64,000 nucleotides of DNA from Flagellimonas algicola. GTDB lineage: Bacteria > Bacteroidota > Bacteroidia > Flavobacteriales > Flavobacteriaceae. Under the pieces are notes generated by a model. The model did not search any database. It was not told the origin of the DNA and saw only the letters and a program-made list of their open reading frames with translations. This document shows positions 1 to 8,705 of this stretch, one piece after another; the first letter of the stretch is position 1, and every line of letters begins with the position of its first letter. Both the position numbers and the translations under genes were made by a program. Where the stretch lies: NCBI RefSeq assembly GCF_005937185.1, contig NZ_VCNI01000002.1, forward strand, positions 62,001 to 126,000. The letters run 5' to 3'.

Positions 1-964
1 TGGTGTAGAACTCGTTGGTATAGCCGTTTGCCAAATCCTCCGCACTAGGCCCCTCCGGATTGCCCTTGTACTCATAAATGGATTTATGGCAGTTCATACA
101 TACATTTAAGGAAGGTATTCCCGAAGTTTTGGAAACCCTAGCTGATGAGTGACAATACTTACATTCAATTTTATTGTCACCAGCGTGAATTTTATGGGAA
201 TAGTGAATGGGTTGAACCGGGGCATATCCTTGATCCACACCAACCTGCATCATCCACCCGTAAGCGAAATACCCACTTGCCAACAACAAGAAAATGGCAC
301 TCACCAAAACCAAGAATTGGTTCTTCACAAAAGCCTTCCAGATAGGAAGTCCTTTTTCAGCTTTGTCTTTTTCAAGATCAACCCCATTGGCCTCGGCGAT
401 TCTTCTCAAGGTGTTGTTCACCAAAATCAACATGATGACCAGCAAACCAAAAACAAGTGCCAACGCACCTAGGATCATTTCATTGGAAATTCCCCCTTCA
501 GAAGCTCCAGTTCCGTCGGTCGTGGCCGTAGCCGCAGTCACAACAGGTGCAGGAGGTGGTGCCGCCGTATAGGCAAGAATATCATCAATATCTTGATCAG
601 ACAGCGTAGGGAAAGCAGTCATCGCTGCTTGGTTATATTCTGCATAAATCTTGTTCGCATATGCATCTCCGGCCTTAATCATTCCCGGACTGTTCTTAAT
701 CCATGTGTAAAGCCACTCCTTGTCCAGACCTTCGTCTTCGGACAGCCTACTTTCCACATTGGCCAGGGCAGGCCCAGTCATTTTACGATCCAAGGCGTGG
801 CAGGCTGCACAATTCTGATTGAACAGCTGCTTTCCTTTCACAGGATCACCTCCGGCTGCGGCATCAGCGGAAGCTTCCTCTTGCGCATAAAATGAAACGG
901 AAAAAAGTAGGAGAGAGAAACCTAAAACTTTTGAAAATAGATGGCGGTATAAAACCTTTTTCAT
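1..964 (-). CDS. actA: Alternative complex III subunit A, multiheme cytochrome c (C-terminus beyond window)
   Basis: This is the N-terminal 321 residues of a membrane cytochrome c that runs off the left edge. Translating the minus strand from the ATG at 964 gives a signal-like segment (about residues 8-27, ending FYAQ), a mono-heme domain with CAACH at 52-56, a proline/alanine linker, two hydrophobic segments (about 163-183 and 215-236), then a multiheme part with CKYCH at 268-272 and CMNCH at 289-293 before the edge. This fusion of a monoheme domain, two membrane segments and a multiheme domain is what I know from ActA of alternative complex III, the quinol:cytochrome c oxidoreductase of Bacteroidota. 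The other act genes would be expected further left. A consensus promoter lies upstream at 1052-1080. Family call is strong; exact subunit name rests on memory of the architecture. Confidence 0.82.
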   Translation of the reverse strand, partial: MKKVLYRHLFSKVLGFSLLLFSVSFYAQEEASADAAAGGDPVKGKQLFNQNCAACHALDRKMTGPALANVESRLSEDEGLDKEWLYTWIKNSPGMIKAGDAYANKIYAEYNQAAMTAFPTLSDQDIDDILAYTAAPPPAPVVTAATATTDGTGASEGGISNEMILGALALVFGLLVIMLILVNNTLRRIAEANGVDLEKDKAEKGLPIWKAFVKNQFLVLVSAIFLLLASGYFAYGWMMQVGVDQGYAPVQPIHYSHKIHAGDNKIECKYCHSSARVSKTSGIPSLNVCMNCHKSIYEYKGNPEGPSAEDLANGYTNEFYT

Positions 965-1051
965 ACTAACAGAATTTCTATCGAAATCTTTGGCACGATT
1001 ATTCCAATTGATACTGAGAACAATAGCATTTGGGTGGCCTAAAATCGCAGA

Positions 1052-1080
1052 CAAAAGTACGGAATAAGGTCATTTTTCAA
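1052..1080 (-). promoter_or_regulatory. Flavobacterial promoter of actA
   Basis: Read on the minus strand: TTG (1078-1080), 18 bases, then TACTTTTG (1052-1059). This matches TTG-N(17-23)-TANNTTTG, the housekeeping promoter described for Flavobacterium. It would start transcription near 1047, giving a leader of roughly 80 nt before the ATG at 964. Confidence 0.6.
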
Positions 1081-1199
1081 AATGTTAAGGGATCTATAAT
1101 ATCTAATTTATAACTATTCTAAATAAGTTGAAAGTAGATGTAATAATCCCTAAAAAATTACATTTGTACAAGGACGAATCCGATAAGCTTGAAAATAAC

Positions 1200-1571
1200 A
1201 TGAAAACTTATGCTTTAGCACTGATTTTGATTGGTTTGACTTATAACCTATCTGCCCAAGAAGGACAGGTTGTGATCGATCAGGATCCAAGGATTGACGA
1301 ATTGATGAAGCTTTACGCCCAAGTAAATTCCAAAGCTGATTATTACCAAATCCAAGTGGGCTTTGGAAGCTATCAAAAGGCACAAAACCTGAAATCAAAA
1401 ATAGATATTGATTTTCCCGGGTGGTATTCCAAAATTGAGTTTGAATCCCCGACCTATCGAGTTCGGCTGGGAAAGTTTAAGACAAAATTGGAAGCCGAGC
1501 GCAAATATCTGGAAGTTCGGAAAAAGTATCCGGATGCGATGCTCTTAAAACCTGAAAGTAGTTCTAGGTAA
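1200..1571 (+). CDS. Small exported SPOR-domain protein
   Basis: A 123-residue protein with a signal peptide (MKTYALALILIGLTYNLSAQ) followed by a SPOR domain over roughly residues 45-118: the pattern YYQIQVGFGSY...A...F...Y.VRLGKF..K..AE is typical. SPOR domains bind denuded peptidoglycan, so a periplasmic wall-associated role is likely. A longer reading frame exists from a TTG at 1128, but a TACATTTG promoter-like box at 1159-1166 and the signal peptide favour the ATG at 1200. In other Flavobacteriia I recall such a SPOR protein sitting between infB and the ACIII genes, as here. It faces infB tail to tail, with a repeat-filled 450-bp gap between them. No catalytic role is visible. Confidence 0.8.
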   Translation: MKTYALALILIGLTYNLSAQEGQVVIDQDPRIDELMKLYAQVNSKADYYQIQVGFGSYQKAQNLKSKIDIDFPGWYSKIEFESPTYRVRLGKFKTKLEAERKYLEVRKKYPDAMLLKPESSSR

Positions 1572-1850
1572 ATTTAAGTGCAAGAATCAAGTTCAAACTC
1601 AAGCTCAACATATTGGATTCAAGAGCCAAGATTCAAGACTGAAAATTCCAATTTACAAGCACCAAATTCTAACTTGCTGGGTAGATTAGATAAGTTCAAG
1701 CTCAAAATTCAAGTTCAAAACTCAGGAACCAAGACTAAAGACTAAAGACTCAAGACTTAAAGGTTCCACGTTCTAAATTACCAGTACCAAGCTCCAAATC
1801 CCAACTTACCGTAATCAATTTTTCATTTTCAATTTTTAATTCCTTCAACA
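1572..1850. repeat. Degenerate 7-bp-period repeat region
   Basis: No gene is visible here. The sequence is a mosaic of short motifs built on CAAG/CCAA, often spaced by 7 bp: AAGACTA, AAGACTA, AAGACTC, AAGACTT lie head to tail at 1731-1758, and CCAAGCT, CCAAATC, CCAACTT at 1787-1807. It looks like a decayed older part of the perfect array that begins at 1851. Confidence 0.6.
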
Positions 1851-1979
1851 CACCAAGCACCAAGCACCAAGCACCAAGCACCAAGCACCAAGCACCAAGC
1901 ACCAAGCACCAAGCACCAAGCACCAAGCACCAAGCACCAAGCACCAAGCACCAAGCACCAAGCACCAAGCACCAAGCAC
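1851..1979. repeat. Heptanucleotide tandem array, CACCAAG x 18
   Basis: Eighteen perfect head-to-tail copies of CACCAAG plus three more bases. It fills the gap between two convergent genes and stops one base before the infB terminator. The minus-strand open frame across it (repeating GAWCLVL) follows simply from 7 codons per 21 bp and is not a gene. Copy number is likely variable between strains. Confidence 0.97.
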
Positions 1980-2003
1980 AAAAAAAATCCCGCCGAAGCG
2001 GGA
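1980..2003 (-). terminator. Intrinsic terminator of rimP-nusA-infB
   Basis: A perfect 6-bp stem (TCCCGC 1988-1993, loop CGAA, GCGGGA 1998-2003) is followed on the minus strand by eight T residues (A-run 1980-1987). It lies 19 bp past the infB stop codon. Confidence 0.85.
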
Positions 2004-2021
2004 GTGTGATTATTTTCGAAA

Positions 2022-4724
2022 CTACAGTTTCTTTTTTACTGCAACCTCTTGGAAAGCTTCTACAATGTCTCCTTCCTTAATATCGTTGTAGTTTTTGATT
2101 TGAAGACCACAATCGTATCCTTTGGACACCTCCTTAACGTCATCCTTGAATCGTTTTAGTGATGTCAGTTCACCCGTAAAGATGACCACACCATCCCTGA
2201 TCAAACGAATCTGGGAATTCCTAAAGACCTTACCTGTGGTCACCATACAACCAGCAATGGTTCCAATCTTGGAAATCTTGAAGGTTTCCCTGATTTCAGC
2301 ATTTCCGGTAATCTCCTCCTTCATTTCCGGAGACAACATTCCTTCCATCGCATCCTTCAAATCATTGATGGCGTCATAGATAATGGAGTACATTCTGATA
2401 TCGATTTCCTCCTTATCTGCAACAGCGCGGGCGTTGCCCATTGGTCTAACGTTAAATCCGATAATGATGGCGTCTGAAGCACTGGCCAACAACACATCGG
2501 ATTCTGTGATGGCACCCACACCTTTATGGATAATGTTTACCTGAATCTCATCCGTAGATAGTTTCTGGAAGGAATCCGTCAAGGCCTCCACAGAACCATC
2601 CACATCCCCTTTGAGGATAATGTTCAATTCTTGGAAATCGCCAAGAGCAATTCGCCTTCCAATTTCATCCAAGGTAATATGTCGTTGCGTCCTTACGGAT
2701 TGTTCACGTTGCAACTGGGAACGCTTGGTAGCAATTTGCTTGGCTTCACGTTCATCCTGTAATACATTGAACTTATCTCCAGCTTGCGGCGCTCCGTCCA
2801 ATCCCAAAATGGAAATGGGCGTTGCCGGGCCTGCTTTTTCGATATTCTTTCCACGCTCATCCTGCATGGCCTTTACTTTACCACTGCAGGTTCCTGCCAA
2901 AACATAATCTCCAATCTCCAAGGTTCCGGCCTGCACCAAAATGGTGGACACGTAACCACGACCTTTATCCAAAAATGCTTCAACCACTGTTCCAGAAGCA
3001 AGTTTCTCTGGGTTTGCTTTTAATTCAAGCAACTCCGCTTCCAACAGCACCTTCTCCAACAATTCATTTATTCCTTGTCCTGTTTTCGCTGAAATATCAT
3101 GAGACTGGATTTTTCCACCCCAATCTTCCACCAACAGGTTCATGGCTGCAAGTCCTTCCTTAATTTTATCAGGATTGGCTGTTGGCCTATCTATTTTGTT
3201 GATCGCAAATACAATAGGGACATTGGCCGCCTGGGCATGACTTATTGCTTCTTTGGTTTGCGGCATGATATCATCATCGGCAGCTACAACCACAATGGCA
3301 ATATCCGTTACTTGGGCACCCCTTGCACGCATGGCCGTAAAGGCTTCGTGACCTGGAGTATCCAAGAAGGTTATTTTTTGTCCTCCATCCAAGGTTACAC
3401 CATAAGCACCTATGTGCTGGGTAATTCCACCACTTTCGCCTGCAATTACATTTTCCTGCCTGATGTAATCCAGCAAAGATGTTTTACCGTGGTCCACGTG
3501 ACCCATTACCGTAACGATCGGTGCTCTTGGATGCAAGTCTTCCGGAGCATCAACTTCCTCTTCAATAGACTCTTCAATTTCGGCCGTAACAAACTCCACT
3601 TCAAATCCGAATTCCTCTGCTACAATGGAAAGTGTTTCAGCGTCCAAACGCTGGTTCATGGTCACCATAATACCCAAGGACATACAAGCAGATATAATTT
3701 GGGTGGTGGAAACATTCATCATGGTAGCAACCTCGTTCACGGTAACAAATTCTGTTACTTTAAGAATCTTGCTTTCCAGTTCTTGTTGTTCTAGATCCTT
3801 CTCTGTCTGCTGACGATGCTGATCTCTTTTCTCCCTTCTATATTTGGCACCTTTTCCTTTGCTGGACTTACCTTGAAGTTTTTCAAGGGTCTCCCGTACC
3901 TGTTTTTGTACTTCTTCTTCCGTTGGCTCAACCTTAGGAACCGATGAGCGTTGTCCTCTTCTACCCGGACCGCTACCGCCTCTTTGATTTGGACGTCCGT
4001 TCCCAGATTGTGGGCTATTCTTGCTTACGATCCGTTTACGCCTCTTCTTTCTATCGGCGCTGGAATCTGTTGAAGCTCCGGCCTTGGCCTTTACTTCTTC
4101 TTTCTTTTTCTTGGGCTTGTTGAATTGGGACAAATCAATTTTATCGCCTGTAATTTTGGGCCCAGAGAGCTTTTTATATTGTGTTTGGATGGCTTCCGGT
4201 TCCTTAGGCTGTTCCTCTTCAGGTTCAGCGGACTCTTTAGCTTCTACCGGCTTAGCAACTTCTTTTTTCTTTGGCTCAGCTGGTTTTTCCTCAACCTCAA
4301 CTTTGGGCTGCTCTTTAGCAGCAGGTTTCTCCTCTTCCTGTACTTTGGGAGCTTCGGGCTTATTGTCCAAATCAATTTTGCCAACAGTTTTGGGTCCAGA
4401 CAATTCCGCTTTGGCCTTAATGACCTGATCGGCATTTCTTTTCTCCCTGGCAATTCTTCTTTCCTCCTGCTCCTGCTCCATCTGGATTCTGAGCGCTTCT
4501 TTTTCTTTCCGCTTCTCCTCACCTACCTCTTTGGAAGCAACTTTTTTGCTCTTATCCGTTTGGAACTCATCCAACAGTACTTGATACACCTCATCTGTAA
4601 TCTTGGTAGTAGGGCGTGCCTCGACATCGTGTCCTGCGGACGCAAGATATTCTACAGCCCTATCCAGTGAAATGTTCAACTCTCTGAGAACTTTATTAAG
4701 CCTTATTGTTGGGTTTCCTGCCAT
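2022..4724 (-). CDS. infB: Translation initiation factor IF-2
   Basis: A 900-residue GTPase that delivers initiator tRNA to the 30S subunit. An N-terminal IF2_N module (about 1-50) is followed by a long Lys/Glu/Pro/Ala-rich linker (about 60-320), then a second IF2_N-like module, the G domain with GHVDHGKT near 407-414, DTPGHEAF and NKID, and the beta-barrel and C-terminal IF-2 domains. The linker has repeated blocks of the type 'LSGPK..G.KIDL'. Length and order are normal for Bacteroidota, which have long N-terminal linkers. It is the last gene of rimP-nusA-infB, 43 bp after nusA, and is followed by an intrinsic terminator. Identification is certain. Confidence 0.99.
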   Translation of the reverse strand: MAGNPTIRLNKVLRELNISLDRAVEYLASAGHDVEARPTTKITDEVYQVLLDEFQTDKSKKVASKEVGEEKRKEKEALRIQMEQEQEERRIAREKRNADQVIKAKAELSGPKTVGKIDLDNKPEAPKVQEEEKPAAKEQPKVEVEEKPAEPKKKEVAKPVEAKESAEPEEEQPKEPEAIQTQYKKLSGPKITGDKIDLSQFNKPKKKKEEVKAKAGASTDSSADRKKRRKRIVSKNSPQSGNGRPNQRGGSGPGRRGQRSSVPKVEPTEEEVQKQVRETLEKLQGKSSKGKGAKYRREKRDQHRQQTEKDLEQQELESKILKVTEFVTVNEVATMMNVSTTQIISACMSLGIMVTMNQRLDAETLSIVAEEFGFEVEFVTAEIEESIEEEVDAPEDLHPRAPIVTVMGHVDHGKTSLLDYIRQENVIAGESGGITQHIGAYGVTLDGGQKITFLDTPGHEAFTAMRARGAQVTDIAIVVVAADDDIMPQTKEAISHAQAANVPIVFAINKIDRPTANPDKIKEGLAAMNLLVEDWGGKIQSHDISAKTGQGINELLEKVLLEAELLELKANPEKLASGTVVEAFLDKGRGYVSTILVQAGTLEIGDYVLAGTCSGKVKAMQDERGKNIEKAGPATPISILGLDGAPQAGDKFNVLQDEREAKQIATKRSQLQREQSVRTQRHITLDEIGRRIALGDFQELNIILKGDVDGSVEALTDSFQKLSTDEIQVNIIHKGVGAITESDVLLASASDAIIIGFNVRPMGNARAVADKEEIDIRMYSIIYDAINDLKDAMEGMLSPEMKEEITGNAEIRETFKISKIGTIAGCMVTTGKVFRNSQIRLIRDGVVIFTGELTSLKRFKDDVKEVSKGYDCGLQIKNYNDIKEGDIVEAFQEVAVKKKL

Positions 4725-4767
4725 AAATTGTTTTTCCTAGCCCTTAAATTTGCTGCTAATATATAGT

Positions 4768-6000
4768 TTAATCTTCAAATTCCTCCTTAAGAATTCGCAC
4801 CACTTCAACAACCGTTTCCTCTTCCAAATCCGTACGTTTGATCAAATCTGCAACCTCCTGCTCCAAAACGCTTCGGGCCGTATCCAATCCAATCTTCTTG
4901 AACTCTTCGATCACCCAGCTTTCAATTTCATCTGAGAACTCGGTCAACTCTACATCTTCTTCCACTCCTTCACGGAACACATCAATCTCATAACCAGTCA
5001 ATTGACCAGCCAAACGAATGTTATGTCCCCCTCTACCGATGGCTTTGGAAACTTCCTCGGGCTTTAAGTAAACCTGAGCCGTTTTCTTTTCGTCGTTTAG
5101 TTTAACAGACGAAACCCTAGCTGGGCTTAACGCCCTGGTCACCATCAACTGGGAATTGTTGGTCCAATTGATTACATCAATATTTTCATTGCCCAATTCA
5201 CGAACAATACCATGGATTCTTGAACCTTTCATCCCCACACATGCCCCAACAGGGTCAATTCTATCATCATAGGAGTCCACAGCAACCTTAGCTTTTTCTC
5301 CAGGGATACGTACTGCTTTTTTAATGGTAATCAAGCCGTCAAACACTTCTGGTATCTCTTGGAAGAACAATTGCTCCAAGAATACCGGGGAAGTTCTGGA
5401 CATGATTATTGCCGGTTTATTCCCTTTAAGCTCCACGCTTTCTATCACCCCTCTAACATTATCCCCTTTTCGGAAGAAATCCGAAGGAATTTGTTTTTCC
5501 TTTGGAAGAATGATCTCATTGCCCTCATCATCCAACAAGATGATGGCCTTATGACGAATATGGTGTACCTCTGCGGTGTAAATTTCGCCTTCTAAGTCTT
5601 TAAACTGTTTGTAGATAGTGGTATTATCGTGCTCATGAATCTTGGAAATCAGGTTTTGGCGCAAGGCCAAGATGGCTCTTCTTCCCAAATCCATTAGCTT
5701 CACCTCTTCAGACACATCCTCGCCAACCTCAAAATCAGGCTCAATTTTTCTCGCTTCTGTTAGCGATATTTCCTCATTGGGTTCTTCCACCTCTCCGTCT
5801 TCCACGACTATACGGTTTCTCCAGATCTCCAAATCCCCTTTATCAGGGTTGATAATGATATCGAAGTTCTCGTCAGAACCAAATTTCTTCTTCAGGGCAT
5901 TTCGGAAAACATCTTCCAAAATTGCCATAAGGGTTACCCTATCTATAAACTTATCGTCCTTAAATTCCGAAAAGGATTCGATGAGCGCTAGGTTTTCCAT
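4768..6000 (-). CDS. nusA: Transcription termination/antitermination factor NusA
   Basis: A 410-residue RNA polymerase-binding elongation factor. It has the N-terminal polymerase-binding domain (1-125), an S1 domain (about 130-200) and two KH domains with GxxG loops at 256-259 (GMKG) and 322-325 (GRGG). A short acidic C-terminal stretch ending LKEEFED replaces the AR repeats found in E. coli, the usual state in Bacteroidota. It lies between rimP (13 bp upstream) and infB. Because NusA modulates termination, it is a natural candidate to sense the terminator-like hairpin in its own operon leader (6493-6513); that link is inference. Confidence 0.98.
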   Translation of the reverse strand: MENLALIESFSEFKDDKFIDRVTLMAILEDVFRNALKKKFGSDENFDIIINPDKGDLEIWRNRIVVEDGEVEEPNEEISLTEARKIEPDFEVGEDVSEEVKLMDLGRRAILALRQNLISKIHEHDNTTIYKQFKDLEGEIYTAEVHHIRHKAIILLDDEGNEIILPKEKQIPSDFFRKGDNVRGVIESVELKGNKPAIIMSRTSPVFLEQLFFQEIPEVFDGLITIKKAVRIPGEKAKVAVDSYDDRIDPVGACVGMKGSRIHGIVRELGNENIDVINWTNNSQLMVTRALSPARVSSVKLNDEKKTAQVYLKPEEVSKAIGRGGHNIRLAGQLTGYEIDVFREGVEEDVELTEFSDEIESWVIEEFKKIGLDTARSVLEQEVADLIKRTDLEEETVVEVVRILKEEFED

Positions 6001-6013
6001 TTTTGAATTACAA

Positions 6014-6475
6014 TTAAAATTTTAAAATAACTTTTGCTTGATGGATTTCAGAAAAGGCAATTACCTCTTTCTTCTGAACCGTAACTTTTCCCTTACCCAC
6101 CGGTTTGGGCTCACGCGCCTTCCACTCCAAGGTAATAGTATCATCATTGGCCTGGGTTAGCGTACCTTCCCATTCGTTGTCGCTGGTCCTGACCTTTAAT
6201 TTTCTTCCCACATTTTTTCTGAACTGACGCGGTAATTGAAGTGGGGAAGTGGCTCCTGCGGAGGTTACCTCCAAAGAAAAATCCTCTTCTTCCCGATCCA
6301 GGTTGTGCTCTATGGCCCTGCTAACGTCCATACAATCCTGAAGATTGACACCCTGATCACCATCCAGTACCACACGGATTGTATTGTCACTTCCTATCGT
6401 GAAATCTATCAAAAACAAGGAAGGTCGTTCTTCCAAAGCCTTGCCCAGTAGCTGTTCCACTTTTTCCCTCAACAT
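6014..6475 (-). CDS. rimP: Ribosome maturation factor RimP
   Basis: A 153-residue protein needed for 30S subunit assembly. The N-terminal alpha/beta domain includes IDFTIGSDNTIRVVLDGDQG and the DCMDVSRAIE motif, and the C-terminal domain is SH3-like, with the conserved SAGATSPL segment between. It is the first gene of rimP-nusA-infB, an order conserved across bacteria. The ATG at 6475 lies 18 bp after a strong hairpin with a T-rich tail, so the gene begins right after a terminator-like structure. No other start fits better. Confidence 0.95.
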   Translation of the reverse strand: MLREKVEQLLGKALEERPSLFLIDFTIGSDNTIRVVLDGDQGVNLQDCMDVSRAIEHNLDREEEDFSLEVTSAGATSPLQLPRQFRKNVGRKLKVRTSDNEWEGTLTQANDDTITLEWKAREPKPVGKGKVTVQKKEVIAFSEIHQAKVILKF

Positions 6476-6492
6476 AAAATCAAGTAATAAAA

Positions 6493-6513
6493 GAGGGGAC
6501 TCGAAGTCCCCTC
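6493..6513 (-). terminator. Terminator-like hairpin in the rimP leader (possible attenuator)
   Basis: A perfect 9-bp stem (GAGGGGACT 6493-6501, loop CGA, AGTCCCCTC 6505-6513) is followed on the minus strand by TTTTATTACTTGATTTT and then the rimP ATG. It could end sulfatase transcripts coming from the right. A consensus promoter at 6543-6571 lies upstream of it, so transcripts of rimP-nusA-infB must also cross it. Confidence 0.7.
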
Positions 6514-6542
6514 ATGAATACAATTATATCCGTTCAGTGGTG

Positions 6543-6571
6543 CAAAGATACAATAATTTAAGAGTCTGCAA
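6543..6571 (-). promoter_or_regulatory. Flavobacterial promoter of rimP-nusA-infB
   Basis: On the minus strand TTG (6569-6571), 18 bases, then TATCTTTG (6543-6550), a full consensus match. Start of transcription is expected near 6537, giving a leader of about 60 nt that contains the hairpin at 6493-6513. Confidence 0.62.
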
Positions 6572-6603
6572 AATTGTGGGCAACAGCCTACTGGGCAATT
6601 CCA

Positions 6604-8187
6604 TTAGTTGGCCTCATCCATCCACCATAATTGTTCCCAATTCTTGTCCTCCCCATCATTTTGCTGTGCCAAACCGGGAGTACTCCTACCCTCCTGAATG
6701 TATTTGGTCAATAAGGTTTTTAATTCCTCCACTTTTTCAGGATTTGAAGCTTGTAGATTAATGGCTTCGGTCGGATCGTTTTTAAGATCGTACAGCTGAA
6801 TCTTGGGCAAGTCCTCGACAGCTTCTTTATCGTTCGGTTTTGGAAAACTCCATCCGCCAGAACCTGGACACATAATCAATTTCCAATCTCCTTTTCGAAT
6901 GGCAAAGCTTCCATTAATGGAATGATGCACAGTAGCTTCCCTAAAATCCCCCTCGATTGCTTCCTGGGTCAAAAGCGGCAACAGGTTATAACTGTCCTCG
7001 CCTTCGTCCTCCTTTAGTTGGTATCCTGCAATAGCTGCAGATGTAGCCATAAAGTCGGTAGTGCAAATGGTTTGATCCATTTTGGTTCCTTTTTGAACTT
7101 TGGCCGGCCACTTTACTATATAGGGTACTCGGTGACCCCCTTCAAAAATGTCGGCTTTGTGCCCTCGGTAGACATAACTTGGGTAATGTCCTTTTTCAAC
7201 CATTTCATCAATATCAGCAGCTGGAGAGCAACCATTGTCACTAGTGAATACTATTAAGGTGTTTTCCTCAACACCCGCTTCCTTGATCGCCGCATTCAAT
7301 TGCCCCATGTAATCATCCACCATCATCATAAAATCCCCGTACGGATTAAGTCCACTTTTCCCTTGCCATTCTTCCGTAGGAAGGATAGGAGTATGCGGTG
7401 AGGGCAATGCCAAATACAGGAAGAAGGGTTTTTCCTTTTTGGCTTGTTTTTTTACATATTTGATTCCTCTTCGGAAAAAGTTCGGGGTCACATCCTCATG
7501 GATAAAATCTTTGGAGGTAGGCCCTTTTCGCCACCAAGAGTATTTTCCAGTATTTACCGTTGTGGAATCTGGCACCTGCGTGGCCATTCCATTTTCAACA
7601 TAAACGTAGGGCGCCATATCCAAAGAGCCACTATGTCCGTAAGCGTAGTCAAATCCAAGATCATTAGGGGTGTTTTTAACGGGCTTTGTGTAATCGATAT
7701 TAATAAAGGTAGTGTCTTGCCAACCTGTGGTGGGTTCCTGTTCTGGGTCTTTTAACGCCCAATCCCATCCCAAATGCCATTTGCCAATAAAGGCGGTGTT
7801 GTAGCCACTTTGTTTTAAGACAGAGGCCACGGTTGTTCTTGTATTTGGAATCAACGCTTTGGAGGCTCCTATAAGCACCCCTTGTTTTAGTTCACTTCGC
7901 CAATTGTATCTTCCTGTTAGAATCCCATATCGGGTTGGAGTGCAAACGGCTGAGGAGGTATGCGCATCTGTAAATCGCATCCCTTCTTGGGCCAGCATGT
8001 CCAAATGCGGGGTTTTGATTTTACTGTTTTCATTAAAAGCGCTGATATCCCCATAGCCTAAATCGTCGGCCAAAACGAAAATAATGTTTGGTTTTTGTTC
8101 TGGTTTTTTCGGCTCCGTTTTTTCGGTACAACTTAATACTATAACCAGTAAAAAAAGATACAAAAGGAGGTTTGGTCGGTTCTTCAT
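6604..8187 (-). CDS. Lipoprotein sulfatase (arylsulfatase family, Cys type)
   Basis: A 527-residue sulfatase that should hydrolyse sulfate esters on a carbohydrate. The N-terminus (residues 1-20) is a lipoprotein signal ending VLSC with Cys20. The core has NIIFVLADDLGYGD (metal-binding Asp pair) and the catalytic signature C82-TPTR with TGR downstream, so Cys82 should be converted to formylglycine. Later come GKWHLG, PSPHTP, TSDNG and GGHRVP. A frame extends to 8232, but the lipobox favours the ATG at 8187. No polysaccharide-utilisation genes (SusC/D, glycoside hydrolases) are adjacent, so the substrate cannot be deduced. The required maturase is not in this window. A second, different sulfatase lies at 18580-20115. 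Confidence 0.9.
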   Translation of the reverse strand: MKNRPNLLLYLFLLVIVLSCTEKTEPKKPEQKPNIIFVLADDLGYGDISAFNENSKIKTPHLDMLAQEGMRFTDAHTSSAVCTPTRYGILTGRYNWRSELKQGVLIGASKALIPNTRTTVASVLKQSGYNTAFIGKWHLGWDWALKDPEQEPTTGWQDTTFINIDYTKPVKNTPNDLGFDYAYGHSGSLDMAPYVYVENGMATQVPDSTTVNTGKYSWWRKGPTSKDFIHEDVTPNFFRRGIKYVKKQAKKEKPFFLYLALPSPHTPILPTEEWQGKSGLNPYGDFMMMVDDYMGQLNAAIKEAGVEENTLIVFTSDNGCSPAADIDEMVEKGHYPSYVYRGHKADIFEGGHRVPYIVKWPAKVQKGTKMDQTICTTDFMATSAAIAGYQLKEDEGEDSYNLLPLLTQEAIEGDFREATVHHSINGSFAIRKGDWKLIMCPGSGGWSFPKPNDKEAVEDLPKIQLYDLKNDPTEAINLQASNPEKVEELKTLLTKYIQEGRSTPGLAQQNDGEDKNWEQLWWMDEAN

Positions 8188-8239
8188 TTCCCTAGGTTGG
8201 TTTAAGGGATGAATGTACCTAAAATAGGTCAAACAAAAA

Positions 8240-8265
8240 ATCCCAATTTCCTTAGAAATCGGGAT
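8240..8265 (-). terminator. Second terminator-like hairpin downstream of tRNA-Gln
   Basis: Stem ATCCCAATTT (8240-8249) / AAATCGGGAT (8256-8265) with one mismatch and loop CCTTAG, followed on the minus strand by a T-rich run (A-run 8231-8240). It follows the partial copy of the tRNA 3' end at 8277-8298. Confidence 0.6.
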
Positions 8266-8276
8266 TTTCTTTAGTT

Positions 8277-8298
8277 TTCCGTTGGCCCACTAGGACTC
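8277..8298 (-). repeat. 22-bp exact copy of the tRNA-Gln 3' end
   Basis: These 22 bases are identical to 8421-8442, which cover the 3' acceptor strand, part of the T arm and 5 bases past the tRNA-Gln. The copy is in direct orientation 144 bp away. Both copies are followed by a similar hairpin terminator. It resembles an attachment-site remnant or a partial tandem duplication. The 86 bp between copies read as an open frame with the acceptor repeat coding SGPTE, but I recognise no protein. Confidence 0.85.
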
Positions 8299-8383
8299 CT
8301 TTCGTCCACCAGTCCGCCGTACAAGACTTTGGAAGGCGTGGCGCTCAGGATAAACTTCTCGTCCCACTTGTGCATAAAATAGA

Positions 8384-8412
8384 AAACCCAACATCCTGAA
8401 GATATCGGGTTT
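8384..8412 (-). terminator. Terminator of tRNA-Gln
   Basis: Imperfect stem AACCC.A.ATC / GAT.T.GGGTT around loop CTGA, with a T-rich tail on the minus strand (TTTTCTATTTTAT). It lies 13 bp past the tRNA 3' end. Confidence 0.55.
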
Positions 8413-8425
8413 GTTTTTAATTCCG

Positions 8426-8497
8426 TTGGCCCACTAGGACTCGAACCTAGAACGACTGGACCAAAACCAGCTGTGTTGCCAATTACACCATGGGCCA
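8426..8497 (-). tRNA. tRNA-Gln (anticodon TTG)
   Basis: On the minus strand the acceptor stem TGGCCCA pairs fully with TGGGCCA. The D arm GTGT..ACAC, the anticodon stem GCTGG/CCAGT enclosing TTTTGGT (anticodon TTG), and the T arm CTAGG-TTCGAGT-CCTAG all fold. The discriminator base is A. No CCA is encoded (the next bases are CGG). A consensus promoter lies upstream at 8556-8585. Confidence 0.97.
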
Positions 8498-8555
8498 CTA
8501 CCAAACTTGCATCAAAATGCAAATTTTCAAATACATGTTCCAGTATTTGAGCGTG

Positions 8556-8585
8556 CAAATTTATAACAAACTTTTGTTTGCACAA
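8556..8585 (-). promoter_or_regulatory. Promoter of tRNA-Gln
   Basis: On the minus strand TTG (8583-8585), 19 bases, then TAAATTTG (8556-8563). It would start about 50 nt before the mature tRNA 5' end. Confidence 0.6.
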
Positions 8586-8705
8586 ATAATTTCACAAGAA
8601 TCCGAACGATTTTTCCAGAGCCATCCATGTTAAAGCTTTTCCAAAATTCGCCAGACGTCTCTACTATATTTACTAAATTCGCCCCAACTGGTTAAGACCA
8701 TCTTT

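Noticed and set aside
1750..1968. Minus-strand open frame with repeating GAWCLVL residues
   Set aside because: It is just the translation of the 7-bp CACCAAG array and has no other coding signal.
3099..3794. 231-codon open frame opposite infB
   Set aside because: Antisense to the conserved G-domain of IF-2, with no recognisable protein features.
8271..8585. 104-codon minus-strand frame running across tRNA-Gln and its partial copy
   Set aside because: Most of it overlaps the tRNA; the part between the repeats resembles no family I can name, so it is only mentioned with the repeat.
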